64,000 bases of DNA from Coraliomargarita algicola (GCF_033878955.1 NZ_CP138858.1:62001-126000); one strand, 5' to 3'; positions 25,400-34,840 are shown, numbered from the stretch's first letter. Notes: generated by a model from the letters alone, not told the origin. A program made the numbers and translations.

Positions 25400-27436
25400 A
25401 TGATTACTCCGCTTCGTTTTCGACAAATTCACCTTGATTTTCATACCTCTGGCGCCATTGCTGGCATTGGTTCACGCTTTGATAAGGCCGCGTATCAGGC
25501 AACGCTCAAGCGTGCTGCGGTGAATAGTGTCAGCACCTTTGCGACCTGTCACCACGGTTGGAGCTATTACAATACAAAGGTCGGCAAACGCCACCCCGGT
25601 TTGGATTTTGATTTGCTGCGAGCGCAGTTTGATGCTTGTAAGGAAATTGATATTAATGTGCCGATTTATCTGACTGCAGGGGTGCATAATATGGCTGCGG
25701 AGGAGCATCCGGAATGGCGCGAGATCGCACCGGACGGAAGTTATTCGGGGTGGACGAAGTCGCCGCTACAGGCAGGCTTTAAGATGCTTAGCTTCCATTC
25801 TCCCTATCTGGATTATCTGTGTGAGCAGGTGCGTGAGGTCATGGAATTATTCCCCCATGCGGATGGAATTTTCTTGGACATTATTAGTCAGAACGAAGAT
25901 TGTTCGGTGTGGGCGCTGGAGCACATGCAGGCAAAGGGACTGGACCCTTTGAAGCCGGAAGATCGCCGTCAGAGTCGTTTGGATGGATTGATGAAGTATT
26001 ATCAGCGTGTGACGGAAACCGTGCGTTCGATCGATCCTAAGATGCCGATCTTTCACAATAGCGGACACGTGACGCCGGGCTATCGCGACATTTTAAAGTT
26101 CTTCAGTCATTTGGAATTGGAGAGCTTGCCAACGGGGGGGTGGGGCTATGATCACTTCCCGATGTCGGCCAAGTATGTGCATCAACTGGATATGGATTAC
26201 CTCGGTATGACGGGGAAGTTTCATACCACTTGGGGTGAATTTGGTGGTTATAAGCATCCAAACGCACTGCGCTATGAGTGTTGTGCGATGTTGGCCTATG
26301 GGGCAAAATGCAGTGTGGGGGATCAATTACATCCGGAAGGCACTTTGGATGAGAGCACTTATGGCATCATCGGAGAGGCTTATCGCGACGTAGCCGAGAA
26401 GGAGGCGTATGTGCAAGGCGCGCGCAACGTGGCGGATGTGGGGCTACTGTTGAGTGGATCGATCCGTGGTGCGGAGAGCTTTCTGAAGAATGGTCGGGAG
26501 CGCGCCTCGGACACGGGAGCGGGACGTATGCTGCTGGAATCGCATGTGTTGTTTGATGTGTTGGATGCAGCCATGGACTTTGCGCCCTACAAATTGTTGA
26601 TTTTACCGGATGATGTGGAAGTCGATCCCGATTTGGAAACTAAGCTGAAGGCTTTTGTCGCAGCGGGGGGGAAGTTAATGCTGACCGGAGACAGTGGTAT
26701 CGATTCCGGGCGTGGGATGTTGTTTGATGTCGGTGGCGAAGTGGGGGAATTGTCTGAGTATGGTCCCGACTATCTACTGCCTAAGTCCGATCTGCGTGCA
26801 GATTTCGTTAACAATCCGATGGTGATGTATGGCAAGAGTCGTCGTGTTCAAGTGAAGGATGGCGAGTCCTTGGGGGAGATCTTTGATCCGTACTTTAATC
26901 GTCAGTTTAATCACTTCTGCAGTCATCAGCACACGCCCAATCGGGCTGAAGCTTCCGGTTATAGTTGCGGTGTGCGTAAGGGCAATGTTGTCTACCTCGC
27001 GCATCCGATTTTTTCGATTTATCGTTCCTATGGTCAGGTGGCACTACGGCAGTATTTCGAGAAGGTATTGGCACAATTATTAGGGGAAGATCGCAGGGTT
27101 TCTGTCGCAGGTTTGCCCTCCACGGGGCGGGTGTCCTTGATGCATCAAGCGGAGCAGCAGCGGCATGTCTTACATTTATTGTTTGCCAACACCATCAATC
27201 GCGGCGGCGCGGCTGAACTACACGGCGGCAATGCTTCGGGTGTGCAGCAGTCCTACGAAGTGATCGAGGAGTTGTTGCCGCTCTATGACTTGGAGGTTGA
27301 GCTGAAGTTGGAAGCACCAGTGCAAGCAGTTAGCTTGCAGCCGGAGGGGACGGAGCTTGAGTTTACGGAGTCCGGTGGCTCCATCCGTTTTCGCGTCCCC
27401 AAGCTAGTTTGCCATCAGATGGTCGTGATCTCTTGA
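25400..27436 (+). CDS. GHL6-like glycosidase with beta-galactosidase trimerisation-type domain
   Basis: From the ATG at 25400 (MITPLRFRQIHLDFHTSG) the protein has about 678 residues and no signal peptide. The first 330 residues form a barrel of the hypothetical glycosyl hydrolase 6 type: QIHLDFHTSG, THGW-like CHHGWSYYNTKVG, FPHADGIFLDI (a probable catalytic Asp) and TWGEFGGYKHPNALRYECC. The region about 350-560 resembles the beta-galactosidase trimerisation domain (KLLILPDDVEVDPDLETKLKAFV with VAAGGKLMLTGD). A beta domain ends the protein. The GTG at 25376 is less likely as a start. Family members are often annotated alpha-L-fucosidase or beta-galactosidase; substrate is unknown. Confidence 0.65.
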   Translation: MITPLRFRQIHLDFHTSGAIAGIGSRFDKAAYQATLKRAAVNSVSTFATCHHGWSYYNTKVGKRHPGLDFDLLRAQFDACKEIDINVPIYLTAGVHNMAAEEHPEWREIAPDGSYSGWTKSPLQAGFKMLSFHSPYLDYLCEQVREVMELFPHADGIFLDIISQNEDCSVWALEHMQAKGLDPLKPEDRRQSRLDGLMKYYQRVTETVRSIDPKMPIFHNSGHVTPGYRDILKFFSHLELESLPTGGWGYDHFPMSAKYVHQLDMDYLGMTGKFHTTWGEFGGYKHPNALRYECCAMLAYGAKCSVGDQLHPEGTLDESTYGIIGEAYRDVAEKEAYVQGARNVADVGLLLSGSIRGAESFLKNGRERASDTGAGRMLLESHVLFDVLDAAMDFAPYKLLILPDDVEVDPDLETKLKAFVAAGGKLMLTGDSGIDSGRGMLFDVGGEVGELSEYGPDYLLPKSDLRADFVNNPMVMYGKSRRVQVKDGESLGEIFDPYFNRQFNHFCSHQHTPNRAEASGYSCGVRKGNVVYLAHPIFSIYRSYGQVALRQYFEKVLAQLLGEDRRVSVAGLPSTGRVSLMHQAEQQRHVLHLLFANTINRGGAAELHGGNASGVQQSYEVIEELLPLYDLEVELKLEAPVQAVSLQPEGTELEFTESGGSIRFRVPKLVCHQMVVIS

Positions 27437-27499
27437 GTGCATCGGAGTTTACTTAGTTAGGTGCTGGCAATGGCTGTTGACTCGTGTGCTCGCATGAAC

Positions 27500-27523
27500 G
27501 CAATTAGTTGCGCAATATTGCGC
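27500..27523. promoter_or_regulatory. Two overlapping LacI-type operators before the VWA-like gene
   Basis: GCAATTAGTTGC (27500-27511) overlaps GCGCAATATTGCGC (27510-27523), a perfect palindrome with a two-base centre. The first matches the GCAA-N4-TTGC set found in front of GH5, esterase, LacI, PEP-CTERM and other genes. It lies about 100 bp upstream of the TonB-like/VWA-like gene. Confidence 0.55.
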
Positions 27524-27607
27524 TTTGTTGTCTTAGTCTTTTGGTTCAAGGTGAGTGAGTAACCCCGATGGCTGGATGATGATATCTAGTCATTCTACTT
27601 ATTTTTA

Positions 27608-28456
27608 ATGTCTGTTGCCATGCCTTTACCTAAAAAGAAAATGAATCCGATGCTGTTGAAGGTGTTGGTTGTGAGTGGCTTGGCGCATTTGGTTTTGGGA
27701 GTGATTCTGGGCAGCTTCACGGTGTATAGGTACATAGTTCCTGACGAAGCTAAATTTGAAGAGCCCCCCTCCGTAGTCGAGGAAGCACCGCCGCCGGATG
27801 TGAGAATTGAGATTAAGCCTCAAGCTGCTCCACAACCTCAGGCGATGAATCGATTGAAAATGCGACAATTGGGCAATATTGCGATTGCACAAGTCGATGT
27901 GAATCTACCTTCGATGAGTGAAAGTTTTACGGTAAGTAGTGGTCTTGGAAATCTAGGAGGTGGCTCTCTATTGGGGGGAACTCGCGGCTCAATAGGACTG
28001 GGGATGTCGGATGTAAGTGTGTTTGGACTCAAGACACGTGCAGAGCGCATACTATTTTTTATCGATGCCCATCGGAATATGGTGACTGATAATAAAGGAG
28101 GCCTGCGGAGTTATCGGGTGATCAAAGATGAGATTACCGATATGGTGGGTAATTTATCGGCAGGCACCTTGTTTAACGTGATTTTGTTTGATGGCAATCG
28201 GACACGTTTTTTCAAGCCCCGGTTGATTCCAGCTGGTTCTGAAGTGACGCAAGAATTGATTCAATGGATCGCACCGGTTAATTCAGCTGTCGATCATGTC
28301 GGGCTGAAAGGGGGAAGCTTGCAGCGCTCAAAACATTTGATCACTCGGACCCGAAAAAGTTTGATACGAAAGAAGGCCGCAGTGCACGGGGAAGGGTGTA
28401 TTCCCCTGACTATGTGCAATGGAATGTGCAGCGAAACGGAGGCACGACCTATTTGA
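27608..28456 (+). pseudogene. TonB-like/VWA-like membrane protein, N-terminal portion (frameshifted gene)
   Basis: The protein starts with a short cytoplasmic tail, one transmembrane helix (about residues 15-38, LLKVLVVSGLAHLVLGVIL), and a proline-rich periplasmic stretch (EEPPSVVEEAPPPDVRI), the architecture of TonB and TolA. A Gly-rich linker leads to a von Willebrand A-like domain beginning ERILFFIDAHRNM, in which the metal-site motif DxSxS is replaced by DAHRN. The correct reading leaves this frame near 28330 in TCAAAAC, where one base seems to be missing, and continues in the frame 28396-28896. A LacI-type operator lies upstream. It is probably an envelope energy-transduction or scaffold protein linked with the ExbBD genes at 56 kb. 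Confidence 0.6.
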
Positions 28457-28896
28457 CTCAATTAGCATTAGAGCAGAACGTCGATGCCGTCTTTTTTATT
28501 ACTGGTTCACATAGTGGCTATAGCAGGATTCGGCGTTATATGACTCCTGAAGAATCCGCAAAATTTAAGGAAGCAAAAGAGAAACGTTTGAATGACCCAT
28601 CTTACCTTGCCGCGCGTGCGGCTTATGTTGCTGAAGTTCCCGAAATGCGGAAAAAGGTGGAAGAGGCTAATAAGAAATTAAATGCCGAGCGTAAGAAAAA
28701 TGGGCTGCCGCCGAAGGTTTATAGCCTTACAAGTGTGAATGCTATGGCTAAAGAACTTGGTTTGAAATGGAAGAACCCTCCGGTATCTGAGCCTTATCCG
28801 CCTGCGTATTATATTGAAGAGCGTAATGTCGAAGATTACCTGAAGGATTTGGTTGAAGAGATCTATGATAAGAGAGGGGGAATGCGCCTTCCTTGA
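28396..28896 (+). pseudogene. VWA-like membrane protein, middle portion (frameshifted gene)
   Basis: This frame is open from before 28340, and its sense begins upstream of the nominal ATG (DPKKFDTKEGRSARGRVYS). It holds the end of the VWA-like domain (ALEQNVDAVFFITGSHSGY) and a charged, coiled-coil-prone stretch (MRKKVEEANKKLNAERKK). It ends at a stop just after GGGGG at 28876-28880, where the natural reading appears to shift again by one missing base. The piece joins 27608-28340 and 28872-29054 into one gene of about 480 codons. Confidence 0.6.
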
Positions 28897-29054
28897 ATGT
28901 CGTGCTTTTTCTGTCAGGAACAGAGAATGTCAGTAAGGAGCGCGAGGCGGAGCTTAAAGCCTATGTGCGCGATTTTAAGGGGGCCTATCGAATTATTCGT
29001 GGCGAGGATGAGATCAAGGGCGCACGTTCCGCTCGGGATATCAGTAACAAGTAG
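28872..29054 (+). pseudogene. VWA-like membrane protein, C-terminal end (frameshifted gene)
   Basis: After the GGGGG tract the third frame reads NAPSLNVVLFLSGTENVSKE, then EREAELKAYVRDFKG and RIIRGEDEIKGARSARDISNK before a TAG at 29052. The content is protein-like (a hydrophobic strand VVLFLSG followed by a helix), unlike the frame that would start at 28897. It is therefore read as the last about 58 codons of the same gene. No start codon of its own is needed. Confidence 0.5.
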
Positions 29055-29105
29055 TTCTTTACGCTGCTTTTCCTCTTATATGATCAGGGAGTCTCAGTTG
29101 AAGCC

Positions 29106-29629
29106 TTAGTCAATTAGAACCGTGTACGACAGCGAGCCGCTGGCGCTGTCTTGATCTGAGGCAAGACGAATGCGTTGCACAGTGTCCTTCTTGCCTTGAT
29201 GGTCTTTGTAGGTGCAGGCTTCAATGGCGCGAATCCGGGTGCCGGGACTGGGCTGAATACGGATGTGTGCATGCTCGGTGGTGATGATAGCATCGTTGCC
29301 TTCCTGGCGGGTATCGGCGGGTGCGATGACGATCGATTCAAAACTGCCGGCCTGGCTGAGCTCGAAGTGATCCGTAATGCTCAGGCGGCCTCTTTTTTTG
29401 TCCAAAAACCAATGGCGCTGCAGCTTTCGGCAGTTTGCTTCACTGGGGTATGCAGTTCCTCGGGAATCAGTGATCCTAAAGTGACGAGCATTCTGCAAAA
29501 TTGTTGGCAGTTTCGGCCGCAAACAAATCAATCATCATCGGATCTTTGCCAGCAGGCTCTTCCCAGACATGAGCCGGTAATGTCCAGGAGCTCTCTTCCA
29601 TTACGTCGGTTAGTTTCTTGAGGAAAGAG
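29106..29629 (-). pseudogene. Remnant of a heparinase II/III-like polysaccharide lyase
   Basis: Two ends of one lyase are visible with the middle missing. Reading the minus strand from about 29629, one frame gives LKKLTDVMEESSWTLPAHVW and then DPMMIDLFAAETANNFAE, typical of the N-terminal (alpha/alpha)-barrel of heparinase II/III-type lyases. A second frame continues LVTLGSLIPEEL, so there is a frame break near 29490. From about 29430 a third segment reads RHWFLDKKRGRLSITDHFEL and ends SLSYTVLID, typical of the C-terminal beta-sandwich. The catalytic centre is deleted. The remnant lies between the VWA-like gene and the CE2-like esterase. Confidence 0.65.
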
Positions 29630-29676
29630 GGGAGTCAATTCCATGGCAGAGATTTACGGGCACGATACGCCTGCGC

Positions 29677-29937
29677 TTAATCCCATCCCATGAGCTGGCG
29701 TAAATAGCTCGTCAGTTCGGCGCCATTCACTGCGGCTTGTTTTTTAGAGGGGTGGTAATGGGCACCGTATCCGTATTTTCCATGTGCCGACATTTCAAAA
29801 AATGAGACTGGATTGTTTGGCTTGTTGGTTTCCGAGGCAACGCGCTCAAGGATGGTTTTGATTTGGGGGTCATTGGTCATCGGTCCGAGTAGCAGCACGA
29901 TTTTGGCATTTGGATATTGGGACTGAATGCGTTGCAC
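29677..29937 (-). pseudogene. CE2-like acetylesterase, C-terminal portion (frameshifted gene)
   Basis: This frame completes the SGNH domain of the esterase that starts at 30755. The sense extends upstream of the nominal ATG to about 30004 (INLCTNDFSTTGP, block III with Asn-Asp) and continues with IQSQYPNAKIVLLLGPM. It ends with the block V region ...YGAHYHPSKKQAAVNGAELT, with the catalytic His in HYHPS. The break near 30005 (GTTGTATTAATC on the minus strand) is repaired by adding one base. Otherwise the gene shows no sign of decay. Confidence 0.65.
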
Positions 29938-30755
29938 AAATTCAGTGTAATTACTTTCGAATTTGAGGACATTGGGCCCAGTGGTGCTGAAGTCGTTTGT
30001 GCAGAGATTAATACAACCACGTCTGGTGTGAAACGCTTATAATCCCACTTCGGGAGTTCGGATTTGAACAGGCTTCGCTCGTAGATGGCCGGCATATTAT
30101 CCTCACTTCCGTCCGCGGGGCCGTTGTAGTTGCGCAGTATCCCGATTCCGGAGCGGGCGACGACCAAATAGTCGGCCTGCAGCTTTCGAATGGCGTGGAA
30201 GGCGTAGGTGTCGCAAAAGTTTTCCTCTTCAGCTTTGAAGGCTTGGTGCGGGTCGGCCGCTTCGATGCCATAGCCACAGGTGATCGAGTCGCCGATAAAT
30301 TCGATACGACGGGTTTCCGGAGTCGGCCAGGGCAGGCTTTTGCCATCCTCGCTTAGCTCAAAGCTTTTGAAGCGAATGTTACCGATATTGCCTTCGGTCG
30401 CTTTGACTAGTTCAATGGTGTGTGGCCCGGGACTGAGATCTTTTGCCAACTCGTAGTAGCCGCCACTGCCCTCTAGCGTCAGTTTCTCACCTCGCTGGCC
30501 ATCGATAAATACGATGAGTGAGTTTTTCTTATGCAGATCATCGATGTAGGCCCCGATGCTTTCGCCTTCGAAGGCCATGCGCACGCGGGCTCCAGAGTAG
30601 GCGAACACAACTTCGCCGGGGGTTGAGTCATCGATCCGCCCACTGTAATGGATGTTGGGGGCGTTCGCCGGGATCGTTGCTGCGTGGAGCGTTGAGAACA
30701 TCTGCAGCGCAAGTAGGATTCCCAGGCTGTAGCTTTGTATTCGTTTGTAAGTCAT
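29877..30755 (-). pseudogene. CE2-like secreted acetylesterase, N-terminal portion (frameshifted gene)
   Basis: The signal peptide (residues 1-25, ending TLHA) is followed by a jelly-roll domain (IHYSGRIDD, FAYSGARVRMAFEGESIGAYI, ELVKATEGNIGNIRF) and an SGNH domain starting IEFIGDSITCGYG with the nucleophile Ser157. This two-domain order is that of CE2 acetylesterases, which remove acetyl groups from mannans and xylans. After PDVVVLIS the reading loses sense; the true continuation is in another frame at 29677-30004. The gene lies just downstream of the GPH symporter on the same strand (50 bp) and fits the role of deacetylating mannan oligosaccharides. Confidence 0.7.
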
Positions 30756-30805
30756 TATTTAGAGTCTTCTACTTGACGGCGTGTTAAACTGTTTAATGCG
30801 GTAGC

Positions 30806-32407
30806 TTAAACATAGCCACGTCGTTTTTCCAGTTCTTTACGAATACTGGCTGCTCGTTCACGGCTCAGCGGATAATACCAGATGGAGAGTAAGGCCACGC
30901 CCCACATGATGGCTGGTAAAATTAAATATAGGTGAAACATTTTATCCACGACTGCCACGGCCTGATGGTCTAGGCTGGCGTCATAGCCGGAATATTCGAG
31001 CACCGCACCCCCGATCCCCATGGAGACGACCAGTGATGTCTTAATGAACCAAGAGTAGAAGGCATTGATCGATCCCTCGCGGCGGCGCTTGGTATCGACT
31101 TCATCCCAGTCCGCCACATCCGCTTTCATGGAGGGCAAAAAGAGCCAGACCGCTCCGATTGCAGTGGATTCAAAGAAGCCGGCAATAATTAACAGATAGG
31201 GCATGCTCGGCGTCATGAGGAAATAGTTGAGCAGGTGCCCGAAGATACAGGTGCCTAGCATGATTATTACCGCTTTGCGCTTATCCAGTTTCTCGCCCAG
31301 CCAGGTGAAAAACGGCAACAGCGCGATTCCGGTGACTGCGAGGACAGATCCTTTGAGCCCGGTGATCACACCGGCTTGAAGCATGTCACCATCACATACA
31401 TAGTAAATAATGACGTAGGTACCCAGCCCGCCGATCGAGGCGTAGCCCATGACGAGAAAGAACGACACACTGATCAGCGACCACAGCGGCTTACAGGTGG
31501 CCGATTCTTTGATGCTCTTCCAAAAAGATTCGGGCTTTTGCTGGCTGGCTTCTTTGTCGTAGTAGCGCTCTTTGACAAAGAGCGCGGGCATGACGCCGAA
31601 GATCAGCAGCAAGAGTGCAAAGAACCAGCAAAGGATTTTCATGCCCAAAACGATCGGCTTGTCGTCCAAATGATCTCCGGCGAAGCCGGTGAGCATTGGC
31701 TGAATGCCCGCGACCATTGATTGAATCCATTGCGGCTTGCCTTCCAGACTACTCATGTCGCCCTTGGCAATGGTGCCAACAAAGACAATGGCCACAAAGG
31801 CCCAGCCGGCGAAGAAGGAGAGTATTTTACTCACAAAGGTCATGACGACGGTCAAGCGCGTGCGTTCGTCGTAGTTGGGCGTGAGTTCCAACTGCAGGCC
31901 GTAGTAAGGCATCGACCAGCAGGTGAAACTGGTGAAGTAAATGAGCCCGATCGCCGTCAGATAAACAAAGGATGCCTTATCCTGATTACTCAGTTCATCA
32001 CTCAGGAAGGGCACATAGTCCGCGAGTTGCACCAGCCAGGAACTGCCGTTGATGACGCTCTCGGGAAAGTTCCAGATGAAGGGGAAGAGCGCAGCGGTGG
32101 TCAGGGATGCGAGAAAAATGAAGGGACGTCGCCGCCCCCAGCGGGTGCGGGCATTGTCCGAGAAGTTACCCACCAAAGGATCGGAGATCGCGTCCCAGGC
32201 TCGCATGATCATCAGGATGATGCCCAGCACAATGGGGCTGATCTCCAGCCCGATGTTGAAGAAGGGCATCCATAGGGTGCTCGTCACCAGGGAACTACCA
32301 ATCCATTCGGTATTGGTGCCCATGGCGAAAGCGAGTTTCTGACCAAATGGGATGCGGTCTTTCTCGGGGATGTCGGCAAAGCCTGCTTGTTTGAATTTAA
32401 AGGCCAT
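30806..32407 (-). CDS. GPH-family sugar:cation symporter (MFS superfamily)
   Basis: The 533-residue protein has about 12 hydrophobic helices. The loop after helix 2 reads DNARTRWGRRRPFIF, the GPH-family signature, and the fourth helix region has WSMPYYGLQLELTPNYDERTRL. The long middle loop with CKPLW is typical. GPH transporters import oligosaccharides or glycosides with H+ or Na+. It is divergent from the first GH5 gene; the 249-bp gap holds a GCAA-N4-TTGC palindrome at 32516-32527. Together with GH130 this gives a route for uptake of mannooligosaccharides. The CE2-like gene follows on the same strand. Confidence 0.88.
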   Translation of the reverse strand: MAFKFKQAGFADIPEKDRIPFGQKLAFAMGTNTEWIGSSLVTSTLWMPFFNIGLEISPIVLGIILMIMRAWDAISDPLVGNFSDNARTRWGRRRPFIFLASLTTAALFPFIWNFPESVINGSSWLVQLADYVPFLSDELSNQDKASFVYLTAIGLIYFTSFTCWSMPYYGLQLELTPNYDERTRLTVVMTFVSKILSFFAGWAFVAIVFVGTIAKGDMSSLEGKPQWIQSMVAGIQPMLTGFAGDHLDDKPIVLGMKILCWFFALLLLIFGVMPALFVKERYYDKEASQQKPESFWKSIKESATCKPLWSLISVSFFLVMGYASIGGLGTYVIIYYVCDGDMLQAGVITGLKGSVLAVTGIALLPFFTWLGEKLDKRKAVIIMLGTCIFGHLLNYFLMTPSMPYLLIIAGFFESTAIGAVWLFLPSMKADVADWDEVDTKRRREGSINAFYSWFIKTSLVVSMGIGGAVLEYSGYDASLDHQAVAVVDKMFHLYLILPAIMWGVALLSIWYYPLSRERAASIRKELEKRRGYV

Positions 32408-32515
32408 ATTGAGAATGGATAAAGGGGAGGGGCGTCATTCAGTCTCACTCTGAGCCTGAATGCTTGGCGGTGAAAGTTCAGGTCTCCGCAATAGGTTTCC
32501 TTATCGCACTTTGGG

Positions 32516-32527
32516 GCAACCTATTGC
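32516..32527. promoter_or_regulatory. GCAACCTATTGC, putative LacI-type operator
   Basis: The palindrome lies in the divergent promoter region between the GPH symporter (start 32407) and the GH5 gene (start 32657). It belongs to the GCAA-N4-TTGC set. Confidence 0.55.
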
Positions 32528-32656
32528 ACTAGCCCTGACTTGAGATCATTCTTATCTTAAGAGTTTATAAGGTGGTTCTCCTGACCCCGCCTGTGGCTTG
32601 AACTCGCTTTGTTTAGTTCCGTCACATTCAATCCATTCCCCTCATTAATATCCCTT

Positions 32657-34840
32657 ATGAATCGATTGCTTTATCTGTTTCTAGCTCTTGCGAGTTTTGT
32701 TCATTTGTCTGCTCAAATAAGCGTGATCGCGGAAGACTTCTCTCCGCAATCCGAATCTGAATCCTGGCCGGATGGCTGGCCGCAGCCCGCAGGAGCGAGC
32801 TGGGAAAATGAGGCTGGCAATTACTTTATTCGCATGACCAGTCAGGAGCCTGGTAAAATGCTGATGCTCTATCGCGAGCTTCGATTGCCCGAGGGAGTTG
32901 AAGCTTTGGAATTTAGCTGGAAGCAACGGGTCACTGGTTTGGAGCGTGGGGAAAAGTCCTGGTTTGATGCCCGCATCATGATGGAATTCATGGATGCGGA
33001 TCGCAATAAGTTAAAAGGGCAGCCGCGCCCCGCGTATAGTAATCGCGATACCGATGGCTGGGTGGAAAAGCAGATGTCATTCCTGGTGCCGGAGGGCGCG
33101 CATACGCTCAAGTTCATGCCTTGCCTGTTTAATGTGAAGGCGGGTGTCTTTGACTTGGACGATCTGCAGATGCGGCCGATCGATGCAAGGACACTGCGAG
33201 AGGCCGCCGCAGCCGCCCAGCTGGAGAACGCAGAGAAGACGCGTGCCAAAACGGAGCAACGCCAGCGCAAGGCCGCCAAGGTTTTAGCGGAAAATGCTAG
33301 CTTGATCGCTAACGGCGGCTTGGAAGCAGATGGGAACAACGACGGCCGACCCGATTATTGGGGCAAGCTCAAGGATCGGCTTTCCTACGAGACCGAAGCG
33401 GGGAATCGTTATTTACGTCTACATTCGGACAATCCGGAAAAGATGGTCATGTATTACTCTGTCATTGATCTATCGGCAGATGTGCAGGCGCTGGAGCTCT
33501 CCTTTGACTGGAGGCTTACGGATATTAAGCAGGGCACTGAGCCATGGCATGATGCCCGTGTCATGTTGAAATTCCTCGATGCGAATGGTAAAAAGCTCAG
33601 CGGCGGGGGCGATGTATATAGTAAGAAATCGACGGATGGATGGCAGCACCGCAGCCGCAATTTATTGGTTCCGGAAGATGCCGTCGCTCTTGAGTTCATG
33701 CCTGCTTTGTTTAATGTGAAGTCCGGCGTCATGGATATGGACAACCTGGTGCTGAAGCCGGTCGATGCGGCGCCTTTGTTGGCGGCCAAGGCTGAGAAAG
33801 ATAAGATGCGCGCCTTCCTGCATGTGGATGCAGAAGCCGCGCAGCCCGAAAACTGGCCATCGGAGTTACATGTGGTAGGGAATCGCCTGCACAACGCAGA
33901 GGGCAGGGAAGTCTGGCTGCAGGGCTCGAATGTTCCCAGCATGGAATGGAACCCGAGAGGGGAGAATATTTTAAAGTCGATCCAGGTCGTTTTGGATGAA
34001 TGGAATGGCAATGTGATTCGTCTGCCGGTGAAGGAAGAATACTGGTTTGGTAAAGATGGGGAGGCGTATAAGCAGTTGATTCACGATGCGGTCATCATGA
34101 CGGCCAATCGTGGTGCTTACCTGGTCCTCGATCTGCATCGCTACCGTTCACCGAAGCAAGTCCATGCGGACTTCTGGAAGGAGGCCGCAAGCATCTATAA
34201 AAATCATCCGGCAGTTTTGTTCGACCTGATGAACGAGCCGCACGGAACCAGTTGGGAAGTCTGGCGCAATGGTGGCTTCGTGGCGGAAAAGCAAAAAGAG
34301 GGGGATGAAGATGCCTTCCTCAGTGAAGAGGATAAGAAGAAAAACGCCCGTGGCTTCGAGTCGATCGGCATGCAGGCCTTGGTCGACGCGGTGCGTGAGA
34401 CCGGAGCACAGAATATCGTCATCGTCGGGGGCTTGGATTATGCCTATGATCTTTCCGGTATCCTCAATGGCTTTGCGGTGGATGATCATGGGGGGAATGG
34501 CGTCATGTATTCGACCCACGTCTATCCATGGAAAAGCAATTGGCAAAAGAGCTTTCTGAATGTCGCGGAAAAGTATCCCATTTTGGTCGGGGAGGTCGGT
34601 GCAGATGCTAAGAAAATGGACTTCATGCCGCATGAGCAGCAGGAAGATTGGGACAGCTGGGTGCCTTCGATGCTCGGCTTGATACAGAAGTATCAATTGA
34701 ACTGGACCGCCTGGTGCTTTCACCCCGGAGCCAGCCCCCGCATGCTCAAGGATTGGACTTATGAGCCGACTCCTTTCTGGGGCAAACAAGCCAAGGAAGC
34801 CTTGGGTGGGAAGTCGTTCAAGTTGGATCGTTTACGTTAA
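32657..34840 (+). CDS. Secreted GH5 glycoside hydrolase with two N-terminal binding modules
   Basis: The start at ATG 32657 gives a signal peptide (MNRLLYLFLALASFVHLSAQ). Two related modules of about 170 residues follow, each with the pattern GDWPDGW..., GNYFIRMTS, ALEFSWKQRVT and KFMPCLFNVKAG, and resemble CBM4/9/22-like beta-sandwiches. A charged helical linker (AQLENAEKTRAKTEQRQRK) separates them. The C-terminal GH5 barrel has WLQGSNVPSM, DLHRYRSP, the acid/base Glu527 in DLMNEPHG and the nucleophile Glu646 in LVGEVGA. It is a close paralogue of the genes at 40.3 and 42.3 kb. A beta-mannanase or beta-glucanase is likely; the GH130 neighbour favours mannan. Confidence 0.85.
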   Translation: MNRLLYLFLALASFVHLSAQISVIAEDFSPQSESESWPDGWPQPAGASWENEAGNYFIRMTSQEPGKMLMLYRELRLPEGVEALEFSWKQRVTGLERGEKSWFDARIMMEFMDADRNKLKGQPRPAYSNRDTDGWVEKQMSFLVPEGAHTLKFMPCLFNVKAGVFDLDDLQMRPIDARTLREAAAAAQLENAEKTRAKTEQRQRKAAKVLAENASLIANGGLEADGNNDGRPDYWGKLKDRLSYETEAGNRYLRLHSDNPEKMVMYYSVIDLSADVQALELSFDWRLTDIKQGTEPWHDARVMLKFLDANGKKLSGGGDVYSKKSTDGWQHRSRNLLVPEDAVALEFMPALFNVKSGVMDMDNLVLKPVDAAPLLAAKAEKDKMRAFLHVDAEAAQPENWPSELHVVGNRLHNAEGREVWLQGSNVPSMEWNPRGENILKSIQVVLDEWNGNVIRLPVKEEYWFGKDGEAYKQLIHDAVIMTANRGAYLVLDLHRYRSPKQVHADFWKEAASIYKNHPAVLFDLMNEPHGTSWEVWRNGGFVAEKQKEGDEDAFLSEEDKKKNARGFESIGMQALVDAVRETGAQNIVIVGGLDYAYDLSGILNGFAVDDHGGNGVMYSTHVYPWKSNWQKSFLNVAEKYPILVGEVGADAKKMDFMPHEQQEDWDSWVPSMLGLIQKYQLNWTAWCFHPGASPRMLKDWTYEPTPFWGKQAKEALGGKSFKLDRLR

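Noticed and set aside
28897..29109. 70-codon frame after the VWA-like gene
   Set aside because: The alternative frame over the same bases gives a better protein end (NVVLFLSG...) and explains the preceding frame break.
29175..29621. 148-codon plus-strand frame
   Set aside because: It is antisense to the heparinase-like remnant, whose minus-strand reading makes family sense.
31721..32275. 184-codon frame on the plus strand
   Set aside because: It lies antisense to the GPH symporter; the symporter frame has clear family motifs, and this one has none.
34148..34789. 213-codon frame on the minus strand
   Set aside because: It is antisense to the GH5 catalytic domain and has no recognisable protein features.
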